Positions 6,254-13,023 of a DNA stretch of 13,361 nucleotides are shown one piece after another. The notes beneath the pieces were generated by a model that saw only the letters and a program-made list of their open reading frames with translations, searched no databases and was not told the origin of the DNA. Both the position numbers and the translations under genes were made by a program. Positions within the stretch are counted from its first letter, which is position 1. The number at the start of each line of letters is the position of its first letter. The stretch spans positions 1-13,361 of the forward strand of contig JAUPKO010000275.1 of assembly GCA_030837395.1 (NCBI GenBank), in the 5' to 3' direction. The stretch comes from Actinomycetota bacterium (lineage in GTDB: Bacteria; Actinomycetota; Actinomycetes; S36-B12; UBA10799).

Positions 6254-6474
6254 GATCCGCGATTTGTTGAGAGTAATCCGGGAAAAGATGAGAGCTGTCC
6301 GATTCTGCCCTGTTTTCCACGACCATCTGAGAGTGCACATCGGCGCAGGTCTCGGTCTCGCGGCCGGGCCCGAGACGCTGCAATAACGACCTCCGACCGC
6401 TACTTGTCCACGACTTCTTGAGAGTGCCGAACAGGGCCGTTGTGTTGTCCGCACTCATCTGAGAGTGCCGGACA
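6254..6474 (+). repeat. Five copies of a TCC-N9-TGAGAG repeat
   Basis: Copies begin at 6254, 6275, 6314, 6405 and 6446. In each, TCC is followed nine bases later by TGAGAGT (TGAGAGC in the second). The last two copies, 6405-6433 and 6446-6474, also share TGTCC at the start and GCCGRACA at the end, so each is flanked by a weak TGTCC/GRACA dyad. The spacings are uneven (21, 39, 91 and 41 bp). Multiple subterminal repeats of this kind occur at the ends of some insertion sequences (the IS21 family, for example), where transposase binds, but no transposase gene is present. A regulator-binding array upstream of the AcrVA2-like operon is the alternative. A similar TGAGAGTG word lies at 264-271. Confidence 0.6.
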
Positions 6475-6514
6475 ATTCCGCCCGGCCTGCGTCCTGGAAA
6501 GTGTGGCCTGTTTT

Positions 6515-6536
6515 GTCACGTGACGCCCCCGGGGCG
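6515..6536 (-). terminator. GTCACGTGAC palindrome and GC hairpin after the PGRS gene
   Basis: A CGCCCC/GGGGCG inverted repeat (6524-6536) lies about 30 nt past the stop of the PGRS gene on the minus strand. It is followed by the perfect 10-bp palindrome GTCACGTGAC (6515-6524) and a short A-run (ACAAAAC on the minus strand). It may end PGRS transcription. No T-run follows, so this is tentative. Confidence 0.35.
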
Positions 6537-6565
6537 GGGTCTTCCGGTTAGCGGACGCTCACTGT

Positions 6566-9040
6566 CTATCGCGCCCCGACCGTGGGTTGCCCTGATTGGC
6601 CGTTGGTTCCTGAGGTGCCCCAGTTACCGGATTGACCGGCCCTGCCACCGGGGGATCCGGCCGCCCCGCCTGCCCCGCCTGCGACTGCGGCCCCCCACAT
6701 GCCGCCTTGGCCTACGGGGATGCCGTTGCCGCCGGTGCCGCCGGTGCCGCCGTTACCGCCGTCGCCACCGTTACCGCCGTTGCCGCCTCGGCCGCTCGCG
6801 GAGGTGCCGCCGGAACCTCCGAGGCCGCCCCCTCCGCCGAAGCTGGCCATGCCGCCCTCACCGGCGCCGTTGCCACTGGTCAGTCCGTTGCCGCCGGCGC
6901 CTCCGTTGCCGCCGGTGCCGCCTTTCGCTCCGGTTCCGCCGTTTCCTCCGTTCCCGGTCTGGGCCGCCCCGCCGGCGCCGCCGTACCCGCCGCCGCCGCC
7001 CTCGCCGCCGAACCCGCCGCTCCAGTAGCCAAATGCTGTGCCGCCGCCGCCGTCGCCGCCGTTTCCGCCGGACCCGCCGGATCGACCGTTTCCGCCATCG
7101 CCGCCATTGCCCGATCCCAGGACATTGCCCCCGCGGCCGCCGACGCCGCCGAATCCGCCGTCACCGGCGTGACCGCCGATTCCGCCGTAGGTTGCAGAAT
7201 TGGCGCCAGATCCGCCCTTTCCGCCGTTTCCGGCGGCTCCAGCGTTGCCTCCGTTGCCTCCGTTGCCTGAGCCTTGTGCGTCGCCCCCGGCTCCGCCGTT
7301 TCCAGCGTCACCGCCCTTTCCTCCCTCGCCTCCGTTGACAAGCCCGTTGTTGCCGCCTCGTCCGCCGGAGCTGGCGTTGCCACCCGCCCCGCCTGTCCCG
7401 CCGTTGCCGCCCTGTAGGCCGATGCCGCCGTTGCCGCCGTTGCCGCCGTTCCCCCCGGCTCCGCCGTCGCTGTAGTTGCGGCTCGCGTCTGGGGAGTCTG
7501 CACCGTTGCCGGCGCGGCCCGCGCTGCCGCCAGCGCCGCCGGCACCGCCGTCTCCGCGTAGTCCCGCTTGCCCCCCTGTACCGCCGCCGCCCCCCGCGCC
7601 GCCGGTCCCGCCGTCGCCACCGTTGCCCGCCTTGCCGCCGTCGATCGTTCCGAAGCCGTCGGCCCCGCTGCCGCCGCTTCCTCCGGCGCCGCCTTCACCA
7701 CCGAGTCCACCGCCACCGCCGACACCACTGGTACCGCCCCAACCGCCGACTCCGCCGGAACCTCCGGACCCACCCGTGCTGCCGTTGGTACCGGAATCTC
7801 CCGCGTTGGCACCGCTCCTGCCTGTCCGTCCTTGGCCGCCCTGGCCGCCCTGGCCGCCTTTACCGCCACTGCCAGCAGTGCCGGTAGCCCCTCCCGCGCC
7901 CCCGCTGCCGGCATTGCCGGCTATTCCTGCCGCCCCACCGGTGCCGCCGGTGCCGCCGCTGCCCGCTCCCGAACCGCTGTCGGCCGATCCCGTGCCTCCC
8001 TGACCGCCGTCGCCACCCACGCCGCCGGCACCCCCGTTGCCGTTCGTGCCGCCGTTACCGTCGCCGCCGTCGCCGCCGGCACCTCCGTCGCCGCCCTTGG
8101 TGCCCGCACCGCCACCGGCGCTACCCGCCATGCCGGTGCCGCCGTTACCGCCCTTGCCTCCAGCACCACCTGTGCCGGTACTTCCGCTGACCGCGCCGGA
8201 TCCGCTCGCTGCGCCGCCGAATCCGGCGGCACCACCGGTTCCGCCCTGGCCCCCGGAACTGGCGCCGGAGCCTGAGTCGGCAAGACCGGTTCCGCCCTGG
8301 CCTCCTTGACCGCCCACCCCACCCGAGCCGCCATTTCCGTTGGCACCGGCTTGGCCGAACAACGACCCTTTACCGCCAACGCCGCCGAGGCCGCCGAAAC
8401 CACCAGAACCGCCGAGTCCACCAGAGCCGCCGCCGTCGAGACCAAGTCCTCCGGCTCCGCCAGTTCCACCGACGCCGCCGGCCCCTCCGGCGCCGCCTTT
8501 CCCGAAGAGCAAGCCGCCATTGCCGCCAGCACCGCCGACACCTCCGGTCCCTCCGGCACTACCGTTTCCGCCTCCAGTGACACCAACAGCTCCGGCTTGG
8601 CCGATGACACCGGCGCCGCCTACTCCGCCGTCACCGAACAAGCCGGCGTTACCGCCCTTACCGCCGTTGGCGCCGTTGCCCCCGCTGCCGAAGAACAGGC
8701 CGCCGTTACCGCCGTCGCACGCTGAGGTCCCTGCAGCACAGTCAGAGGGCGCGTCGGCTCCGTTACCGAATAACCCCAGGATGGGGCCACCGCCCTGGGC
8801 ATTCGCCACTGCAGCGGCCAATGCCGTCGGAGCGGGTGCCTGATAGGAGGACCCCAGCAGACTGGTCGCGTCTTGCTCTTGGCAGCCGAAAGCCACAGGG
8901 AGCGAACAACCTTGTTCCGGTGTGAATGGAACAGCCGGGGATATCGGAGCCGCCATCGCCGGTGCTGCGAGGAAGATCCCCACTCCGGCCATTGCCGCGC
9001 CCGAGAATCCGACGCGCACAGCAGAACCAAACCTGGACAT
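6566..9040 (-). CDS. Secreted PGRS-type Gly-rich repeat protein without a PE domain (824 aa)
   Basis: I start at the ATG at 9038-9040, which has a GGGGG Shine-Dalgarno nine bases upstream; the frame is open to 9085. Residues 1-30 are a Sec-type signal peptide: basic start MSRFGSAVRV, hydrophobic core, and AMA before API for cleavage. Residues 31-110 are a small Ala/Pro-rich domain with four cysteines (45, 53, 101, 108) that could form disulfides. From about 110 to 800 the chain is Gly-Gly-x/Gly-Gly-Asn repeats, as in the PGRS part of mycobacterial PE_PGRS proteins. The PE helical domain that normally directs PE_PGRS proteins to type VII secretion is absent. An internal duplication with a 99-residue period covers residues 235-273 and 334-372. 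The 40 C-terminal residues are still Gly/Ser-rich and end in QPTVGAR. It is probably a cell-surface or secreted protein, with function unknown. Confidence 0.85.
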   Translation of the reverse strand: MSRFGSAVRVGFSGAAMAGVGIFLAAPAMAAPISPAVPFTPEQGCSLPVAFGCQEQDATSLLGSSYQAPAPTALAAAVANAQGGGPILGLFGNGADAPSDCAAGTSACDGGNGGLFFGSGGNGANGGKGGNAGLFGDGGVGGAGVIGQAGAVGVTGGGNGSAGGTGGVGGAGGNGGLLFGKGGAGGAGGVGGTGGAGGLGLDGGGSGGLGGSGGFGGLGGVGGKGSLFGQAGANGNGGSGGVGGQGGQGGTGLADSGSGASSGGQGGTGGAAGFGGAASGSGAVSGSTGTGGAGGKGGNGGTGMAGSAGGGAGTKGGDGGAGGDGGDGNGGTNGNGGAGGVGGDGGQGGTGSADSGSGAGSGGTGGTGGAAGIAGNAGSGGAGGATGTAGSGGKGGQGGQGGQGRTGRSGANAGDSGTNGSTGGSGGSGGVGGWGGTSGVGGGGGLGGEGGAGGSGGSGADGFGTIDGGKAGNGGDGGTGGAGGGGGTGGQAGLRGDGGAGGAGGSAGRAGNGADSPDASRNYSDGGAGGNGGNGGNGGIGLQGGNGGTGGAGGNASSGGRGGNNGLVNGGEGGKGGDAGNGGAGGDAQGSGNGGNGGNAGAAGNGGKGGSGANSATYGGIGGHAGDGGFGGVGGRGGNVLGSGNGGDGGNGRSGGSGGNGGDGGGGTAFGYWSGGFGGEGGGGGYGGAGGAAQTGNGGNGGTGAKGGTGGNGGAGGNGLTSGNGAGEGGMASFGGGGGLGGSGGTSASGRGGNGGNGGDGGNGGTGGTGGNGIPVGQGGMWGAAVAGGAGGAAGSPGGRAGQSGNWGTSGTNGQSGQPTVGAR
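7925..8341 (-). repeat. Internal duplication in the PGRS domain (297-bp period)
   Basis: Residues 235-273 (8222-8338) and 334-372 (7925-8041) are near-identical. Both contain NGNGG.GGVGG.GGQGGTG followed by ADSGSGA.SGG.GGTGGAAG. The offset of 99 residues suggests an unequal-crossover duplication within the Gly-rich region. Confidence 0.7.
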
Positions 9041-9458
9041 GAATCCCCCGACCCCGTGTGTAAATGTCCGCCGATCGTACGACAAGCAGTCGGTGTCGCC
9101 TTAGACGGCAAGCACTTTGCATGGTCGGGTATACGCGCTAATAGTTTGGTATGCAACGGATTTGGACATTCGCGCCAAGAGGCAGCGCTTCACTGAAAGC
9201 CCTTCACTTTGCGAACGAGTCGAACCTACGTGGCCAGCATCGCTGCCGGACCTCCCGGCCACCACCAGCGGGCCTGCGAATAGTGCAAAGTCCCGACCTG
9301 CCGGAGATCCCACACCCGGTAATCCCCAAGGGGGGCATACACGTCGCCGAGGCCAAGCGACGCGGCATCAGAAACCCTCACGATCTCGGGGGAACGGCAC
9401 CAGCGGACATGCCCTGCGGTAAGAATCGTTGGCAGAAGAAGCGATTGAGGGGGTTCTG
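9041..9458. other. Divergent intergenic region between the PGRS gene and the 132-aa gene
   Basis: No gene is supported. Short frames on both strands lack recognisable features. The PGRS Shine-Dalgarno lies at its left end. A possible minus-strand promoter (TTGCAT, 17 bp, TATACC) lies around 9121-9149. The interval presumably holds the promoters for both divergent genes. Confidence 0.45.
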
Positions 9459-9857
9459 GTGACATCTCTGGACATACACGCGGGCGACTTTCCGGAGCGC
9501 ACTCGGCTGGCACTGACAGGACGGGGCGCCAAGCTTCAGTTGCCCTGGAAATCCGGGGACGGGTGGGGCGTTGGAGAGCAGCTCGACTTGAACAAATCGA
9601 CGGTGAAGGACTTCTCGGTCGCCTCGGAGGAGACCATCAAGAAATTTGGTCGAGCCGCAGGAATGTCGGCCGCTGCCGGCGTCGCTGGCGCCATCATCGC
9701 AGGGCCGCTGCTGGCCGTACCGGCGATGATGGCGGGCGCCCTCGCCGGCGGGCGAAAGAAGAACGTCACCTTCGTCCTCGAACTCAACGATGGCCGACGA
9801 ATGCTGGCCACCACCGACTCGAAGTCATTTGAAAAGTTGCAGGCGGCCCTGTTCTGA
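9459..9857 (+). CDS. Small membrane-associated hypothetical protein (132 aa)
   Basis: The GTG at 9459 is chosen because GAGGGGG (9447-9453) lies five bases upstream; an in-frame TTG at 9429 has no such signal. Residues 1-60 contain an N-terminal beta-like stretch (RLALTGRGAKLQLPW) and a polar linker. Residues about 66-97 are a hydrophobic Gly/Ala-rich segment (AAAGVAGAIIAGPLLAVPAM), long enough for one membrane span or a helical hairpin. The C-terminal part, VTFVLELNDGRRMLATTD then SKSFEKLQAALF, looks like the end of a PH-like beta-barrel plus helix, as in many small bacterial proteins with an SHOCT/PH-type fold. This is a structural impression, not an identification. It is the only confident plus-strand gene here, transcribed away from the PGRS gene. 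Confidence 0.7.
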   Translation: MTSLDIHAGDFPERTRLALTGRGAKLQLPWKSGDGWGVGEQLDLNKSTVKDFSVASEETIKKFGRAAGMSAAAGVAGAIIAGPLLAVPAMMAGALAGGRKKNVTFVLELNDGRRMLATTDSKSFEKLQAALF

Positions 9858-9891
9858 ATCAAACACCTCCTCGGCTCTGCCCGGCCCAGTG

Positions 9892-9908
9892 GCAGGCGGC
9901 GTGCCTGC
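9892..9908 (+). terminator. Hairpin after the 132-aa gene
   Basis: GCAGGC (9892-9897) and GCCTGC (9903-9908) form a 6-bp stem with a 5-base loop, 35 nt past the stop codon. There is no T-run. It is a plausible mycobacterial-type terminator. Confidence 0.35.
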
Positions 9909-10075
9909 GCCGCGGTCGTGCAGTTCTTTCAAGCGTTGTGGTCCATGCCGTCGCCGTCGAAGTCCGCGACATGCACAAGGCCGTCTCGGTACTGCTGGAG
10001 ACAACTGCCCAACACGATGAGTCGAATCGCTCACAACGGCTCGGCGGGCACGCAGTGTGTGCACGATCTTTCTAA

Positions 10076-10094
10076 CCTGTTGCCGCACAACTGG
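10076..10094 (-). terminator. Hairpin after the 288-aa gene
   Basis: CCTGTTG (10076-10082) and CAACTGG (10088-10094) pair with one T-T mismatch around a 5-base loop, about 27 nt past the stop of the 288-aa gene. Weak evidence only. Confidence 0.25.
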
Positions 10095-10120
10095 TGGATT
10101 CGAGATAGACCGTAAACCGC

Positions 10121-10987
10121 CTACCCGCGCAACACCGTCACCCGCTCCGAAAGCTCTGCCTCGGGATCTCCTTTGATGTAGGGCGAAATCCACACCGGCC
10201 GCCGCAGTGACCGTTTCGGCCCGACGCGGGCGTCCCGCCAATGTCCGGTCACCCACCACCGTTTGTCGGAACGCCGCCGCTTCCCGCCCGGTCCTTCGCC
10301 ATCGCTCCCAACGCGGGCGGCGCGGCGCACCTCGATGAGGCTGACAGCCGCGCTGGCATCCCTGGTCGTCGCGTGCCCCGCACTGCCGGCGGCGCTGGTG
10401 CGGGTCTCCACGATGCGAACCTGCCCCATCAACAGCCACGCCGCCCCCAGCACGCTCATCGGCGACACCGCCCCGTCGTCGAGGCGGTGGTCCACCGGCT
10501 CCTCCAGGTCCCACATCCCGATCGGGTGGGCCATCAGCGGCAGCCGGGCCAGGCCGGGGTTCAGCTGCCCAGCGATGCGGTCGGTGCGGAACGCGCAGCT
10601 GACCCCCACGCTGGAGTCGCGCACGCCCCAGGTCATCGCATCGACGGGCATCCGCACCCGCTCAGCGCTGCCGGGCACCGGCCAGTCGAACGTGCCGACC
10701 GGTTTGGCCCAGGCGATCAGCCCGAACTCCTCGGGGATCGCCGCCGCCGGCGACCACTCCGGCAGCGACGCCGCCGCGGCGACCGCCAGGTCGGTCATGT
10801 CGCGGGCCGCCCAAAAGAGCACCGACTTCGCGATCCCGGCCAGGTCCTCCTCGGCCTGAGGCGCCAACGCGGCGGTCGCGGGCTGCTCGCGCAACCGGTC
10901 GATCCCCTCGTTCAGGACGTGACACCACTGGCGGCGCAGCGGCGGCAGCGACGTCGGGGCCCACGGCAGGCCGGTGCGGCGGCTCAT
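10121..10987 (-). CDS. Hypothetical actinobacterial protein with C-terminal GHW/WISPYIKG motif (288 aa)
   Basis: The ATG at 10987 has GGAG about seven bases upstream. The gene begins 40 bp after the stop of the GIY-YIG nuclease gene, so both are likely in one transcript. The protein is soluble, with no signal peptide and no membrane segment. Residues 45-135 hold scattered Trp/Pro (AARDMTDLAVAAAASLPEW). The C-terminus, residues 240-273, is the most distinctive part: RRRSDKRWWVTGHWRDARVG followed by RRPVWISPYIKGDPE. I recall similar basic endings (RGHWR...WI.P.IKG) in uncharacterised actinobacterial plasmid, phage and island proteins. The GHW-with-basic-residues pattern also faintly recalls the C-terminus of AcrVA2, which the protein at 5256-6164 lacks. 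The role is unknown; an accessory to the nuclease is an inference from adjacency. Confidence 0.7.
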   Translation of the reverse strand: MSRRTGLPWAPTSLPPLRRQWCHVLNEGIDRLREQPATAALAPQAEEDLAGIAKSVLFWAARDMTDLAVAAAASLPEWSPAAAIPEEFGLIAWAKPVGTFDWPVPGSAERVRMPVDAMTWGVRDSSVGVSCAFRTDRIAGQLNPGLARLPLMAHPIGMWDLEEPVDHRLDDGAVSPMSVLGAAWLLMGQVRIVETRTSAAGSAGHATTRDASAAVSLIEVRRAARVGSDGEGPGGKRRRSDKRWWVTGHWRDARVGPKRSLRRPVWISPYIKGDPEAELSERVTVLRG

Positions 10988-11008
10988 TCGCTGCTCCGCC
11001 GGGTCGTG

Positions 11009-11026
11009 ACCGCCTTTGTAGGCGGT
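11009..11026 (-). other. Small hairpin between the nuclease and 288-aa genes
   Basis: ACCGCC (11009-11014) and GGCGGT (11021-11026) form a 6-bp stem with a 6-base loop, two bases beyond the nuclease stop codon. It could attenuate or set the ratio of the two proteins. No T-run follows. Confidence 0.3.
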
Positions 11027-11027
11027 A

Positions 11028-12014
11028 TCAGAGGTTGTCCTTGGTCAGCCGGGCGATCGCTTCGCGATGCTGATCCATCTCGACCTCCGGGTCCTTGGCC
11101 TGCATGAACTCCACCGCGTTAAAGCCATCGCCTTGGCGGCGATTCTGGGGCGGTTCGAGGCCTTCGATGAGCAGAGCCTCCATCGTGGCGATGAGGCTGC
11201 CCAGCCCGAGCTCGGCTTTGGGCAGGTTCGTCAACTTCCCATCTGGCTCGACTCCGCGAACTCCGAACCACGAGAAGCGATCCCACCGGCCGGTGAGTCG
11301 ATCACGGGTGTGGTCGTACAGTCGCAGACCCAATCTTCGGTCGAATGCCTTGCCGACGTAGATCACCCGACTGCCGTCGTAGAGGACGTAGACGCCGGAC
11401 TGGTCGGTGAAGTTGACGGGTTCACTGCCGAGCTGCTGCATGCCCAACAGCCGCGGCATGGAGGATTGCCACTTCACCCAGCCCCGATCCCAGAACATGC
11501 CGAAGGCGTTGATGAGACCCATTTCCCGGGCCGTCAGTTCAGCTGCGTCTGCCTCGTCAACAGACTTCTTCAGGGGAAGGCTCTTCGCGCTACGGAGCGC
11601 GTACAGCCCGCGTTCAACTTTGACGAACGGCGACTTCGCGCCCAGCTTGTTGATGGAGGATGAAAGGTTGGCCGACACGGTGTTGGCCGGCGTCGCTCCG
11701 ACGTTGGTGCGGTAGCCGTTGTCGCTGATCTTCTGCGCGATGTCGGAGTAGTGCAGTGGCTCGCCGCTGGACCGGAGGACTGCAGCGATGGCGTCCTGCC
11801 AGGGCATGTCGGCCTTGGATTGATTCGTCTCGTCGGCGGCCGCATCGCCAGCGGCGAACACTTCCCGTAGAGCGGCGAGGGTGGCATCGCTCGGGGTAGT
11901 TCGTTCGGTCTCCCACCCGGAGACCAACGCCGGCGAGACGTTGACACGCCGCGCTAATTCCGCCTGAGTCATACCCGACTGGATGCGTTTTTGCCTGATG
12001 GTCTTCCCCCGCAT
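11028..12014 (-). CDS. Predicted nuclease with XRE, HARE-HTH-like and GIY-YIG domains (328 aa)
   Basis: Three modules are visible. Residues 3-53 are a Cro/C1-type XRE helix-turn-helix (IRQKRIQSGMTQAELARRVN, SPALVSGWETER). Residues 70-141 match the HARE-HTH (HB1/ASXL) winged helix: MPWQDAIAAVLRSSGEPLHYSDIAQKI, then FVKVERGLYALR. Residues 204-295 are a GIY-YIG nuclease: GVY at 207-209, YVG at 219-221, basic R231 and H235 (LRLYDHTRD), catalytic Glu E279 (ATMEALLI) and N291 (PPQNRR). HARE-HTH domains are known in restriction and epigenetic contexts and have been proposed to read modified DNA, while GIY-YIG cuts DNA. The sum suggests a sequence- or modification-sensing endonuclease, possibly antiphage. 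I start at the ATG at 12014 because the XRE domain begins there and TAGGCT precedes it. The 288-aa gene follows by 40 bp. Confidence 0.82.
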   Translation of the reverse strand: MRGKTIRQKRIQSGMTQAELARRVNVSPALVSGWETERTTPSDATLAALREVFAAGDAAADETNQSKADMPWQDAIAAVLRSSGEPLHYSDIAQKISDNGYRTNVGATPANTVSANLSSSINKLGAKSPFVKVERGLYALRSAKSLPLKKSVDEADAAELTAREMGLINAFGMFWDRGWVKWQSSMPRLLGMQQLGSEPVNFTDQSGVYVLYDGSRVIYVGKAFDRRLGLRLYDHTRDRLTGRWDRFSWFGVRGVEPDGKLTNLPKAELGLGSLIATMEALLIEGLEPPQNRRQGDGFNAVEFMQAKDPEVEMDQHREAIARLTKDNL

Positions 12015-12022
12015 GCTCGCGG

Positions 12023-12028
12023 AGCCTA
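12023..12028 (-). promoter_or_regulatory. Candidate -10 of the nuclease gene
   Basis: The minus strand reads TAGGCT, fitting TANNNT, eight bases before the ATG at 12014. The 16-bp palindrome lies just upstream, across the expected -35 position. Confidence 0.45.
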
Positions 12029-12043
12029 GTACGCCATGGAGAG

Positions 12044-12059
12044 TCCACCGGCCGGTGGA
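12044..12059. promoter_or_regulatory. 16-bp perfect palindrome, candidate XRE operator
   Basis: TCCACCGGCCGGTGGA is fully self-complementary. It lies 30 bp upstream of the nuclease start, where an autorepressing XRE protein would block the promoter. It is also 38 bp past the stop of the upstream gene, so a terminator hairpin (6-bp stem, GGCC loop) is an alternative reading. Confidence 0.55.
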
Positions 12060-12096
12060 GGATCGCGGGTGTTGTCGTACAGCCGAATTACCGGAT

Positions 12097-12933
12097 TCAG
12101 GGGCGTGCAGCAGCACCTTTCTTCGACGACGCGTTATCGGTCTTGGATACGGCTGATGACTGAACTGCCGCAGTTGATTTGGCGGATCGCTGCCGCTCGG
12201 CCGCTGCCGGTTTGGCCGTTGGTCCTGGCCCGGCCGCCGCTAGTTTGGCTGCTGTGGACCTTGGGGCCGCCGCACGCTCGGAGTCGCTGTTGCGGAACGC
12301 GTCGCCGCGGCGCTGCGGCGACGTAGCGATTGCGGCCGTATCCGCGGCGGGTACCTCCGTTGCTGGGCTTGCCGTTGCCGTTGCCGTTGCCGTCGCCGCC
12401 GCCCTGGCCGTCGCCGCGGATGTCGCTGCGGGCGCGAGCACCGTCGAGAACAGAATGTCGTCCAACTTGAAGGGAACGAACCACGACGTAAGAAACACCG
12501 CAAAGCCAGGAATCCCAAACGTTTTGGGATAGTCCGGAAAGAACAGCGGAGCGATCACGACATCCCACATGGTCGTCGTGATCGGAAAAGCCAAGTACCA
12601 GATCGGGGCGAGGGCTAAGCCGGCGACAGTCGCAATGGTGTGTCCGAGCGCGGTGGCGAAGTCACCGGTTGCGGCGGCCAGCGCACCGCTGTTCGTCGTT
12701 GCGGCGGTGATCGCAGCATCAACTGGTGCGGCAGCAGAAACATCCGCGACCACGGAACTGTTCGACACCACGCTGACGGCCACGGCCTGCAGCTGAACCG
12801 GAAGGTTCTCGACCGACAGCGGGCCGGCGTGCAACTGCGGTGGCACACCGACGAGGCTCATGGCGAGTGCAGCAGTGACGGCCGCAGCGCCCCCCAGATG
12901 TGCACAACGGATGTACGCCTGCGAAAAAATCAT
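12097..12933 (-). CDS. Exported hypothetical protein with Ala-rich basic tail (278 aa)
   Basis: The ATG at 12933 follows GGGGGATCGA, a good Shine-Dalgarno similar to that of the PGRS gene. Residues 1-36 are a likely Sec signal peptide (hydrophobic core AAVTAALAMSLVGV, cleavage near LHA/GP). Residues 40-100 contain NLPVQLQAVAVSVVSNSSVV, a pattern I associate with mycobacterial exported proteins of unknown function. Residues 100-120 (IATVAGLALAPIWYLAFPIT) and 138-156 are hydrophobic, aromatic and proline-containing, possibly membrane-inserted. From about 167 onward the sequence is low-complexity Ala/Thr/Pro, becoming Lys/Arg-rich (PGPTAKPAAAERQRSAKSTA), perhaps wall-associated. The family is not named. 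It ends 82 bp before the nuclease start and is probably not functionally linked to it. The incomplete gene to its right has a similar tail. Confidence 0.7.
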   Translation of the reverse strand: MIFSQAYIRCAHLGGAAAVTAALAMSLVGVPPQLHAGPLSVENLPVQLQAVAVSVVSNSSVVADVSAAAPVDAAITAATTNSGALAAATGDFATALGHTIATVAGLALAPIWYLAFPITTTMWDVVIAPLFFPDYPKTFGIPGFAVFLTSWFVPFKLDDILFSTVLAPAATSAATARAAATATATATASPATEVPAADTAAIATSPQRRGDAFRNSDSERAAAPRSTAAKLAAAGPGPTAKPAAAERQRSAKSTAAVQSSAVSKTDNASSKKGAAARP

Positions 12934-12994
12934 CTTCGATCCCCCAATGGACAGAGCCCGACACCCCCAACGGAATGCCCCCTGGCGGGAACAG

Positions 12995-13013
12995 TAGCTG
13001 AACCGACCAGCTA
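12995..13013 (-). terminator. Hairpin after the partial right-edge gene
   Basis: TAGCTG (12995-13000) and CAGCTA (13008-13013) form a 6-bp stem with a 7-base loop, 11 nt past the stop of the right-edge gene on the minus strand. It is a possible terminator. Confidence 0.3.
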
Positions 13014-13023
13014 GCCCAATGAG

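Noticed and set aside
6165..6458. Longer start for the AcrVA2-like protein at 6458 (400 aa)
   Set aside because: It would run through the repeat array and the -10 region. The extra N-terminus has no family resemblance, whereas the ATG at 6164 sits six bases after TATATT.
6566..8700. CRISPR array or tandem-repeat locus suggested by dense short repeats
   Set aside because: The repetition has a codon period (Gly-Gly-x) within one open frame. There are no fixed-length repeats with unique spacers and no cas genes.
6520..8843. Long plus-strand frames, Pro-rich or Ala-rich, opposite the PGRS gene
   Set aside because: They are antisense shadows: Gly codons GGC/GGN read as Pro or Ala on the other strand. 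The minus frame has a signal peptide, Shine-Dalgarno and family-like repeats.
9429..9458. TTG start ten codons earlier for the 132-aa protein
   Set aside because: It has no Shine-Dalgarno, while GAGGGGG lies five bases before the GTG at 9459.
9226..9513. 95-residue minus-strand frame upstream of the PGRS gene
   Set aside because: It overlaps the start of the better-supported plus-strand gene and has no recognisable motif or ribosome binding site.
9924..10025. Short minus-strand open stretch with LIVLGSCLQQYRDG and VADFDGDGMDH
   Set aside because: It reads smoothly for about 33 codons but has no start signal and no identifiable family. It could be a relic, but the evidence is too thin to annotate.
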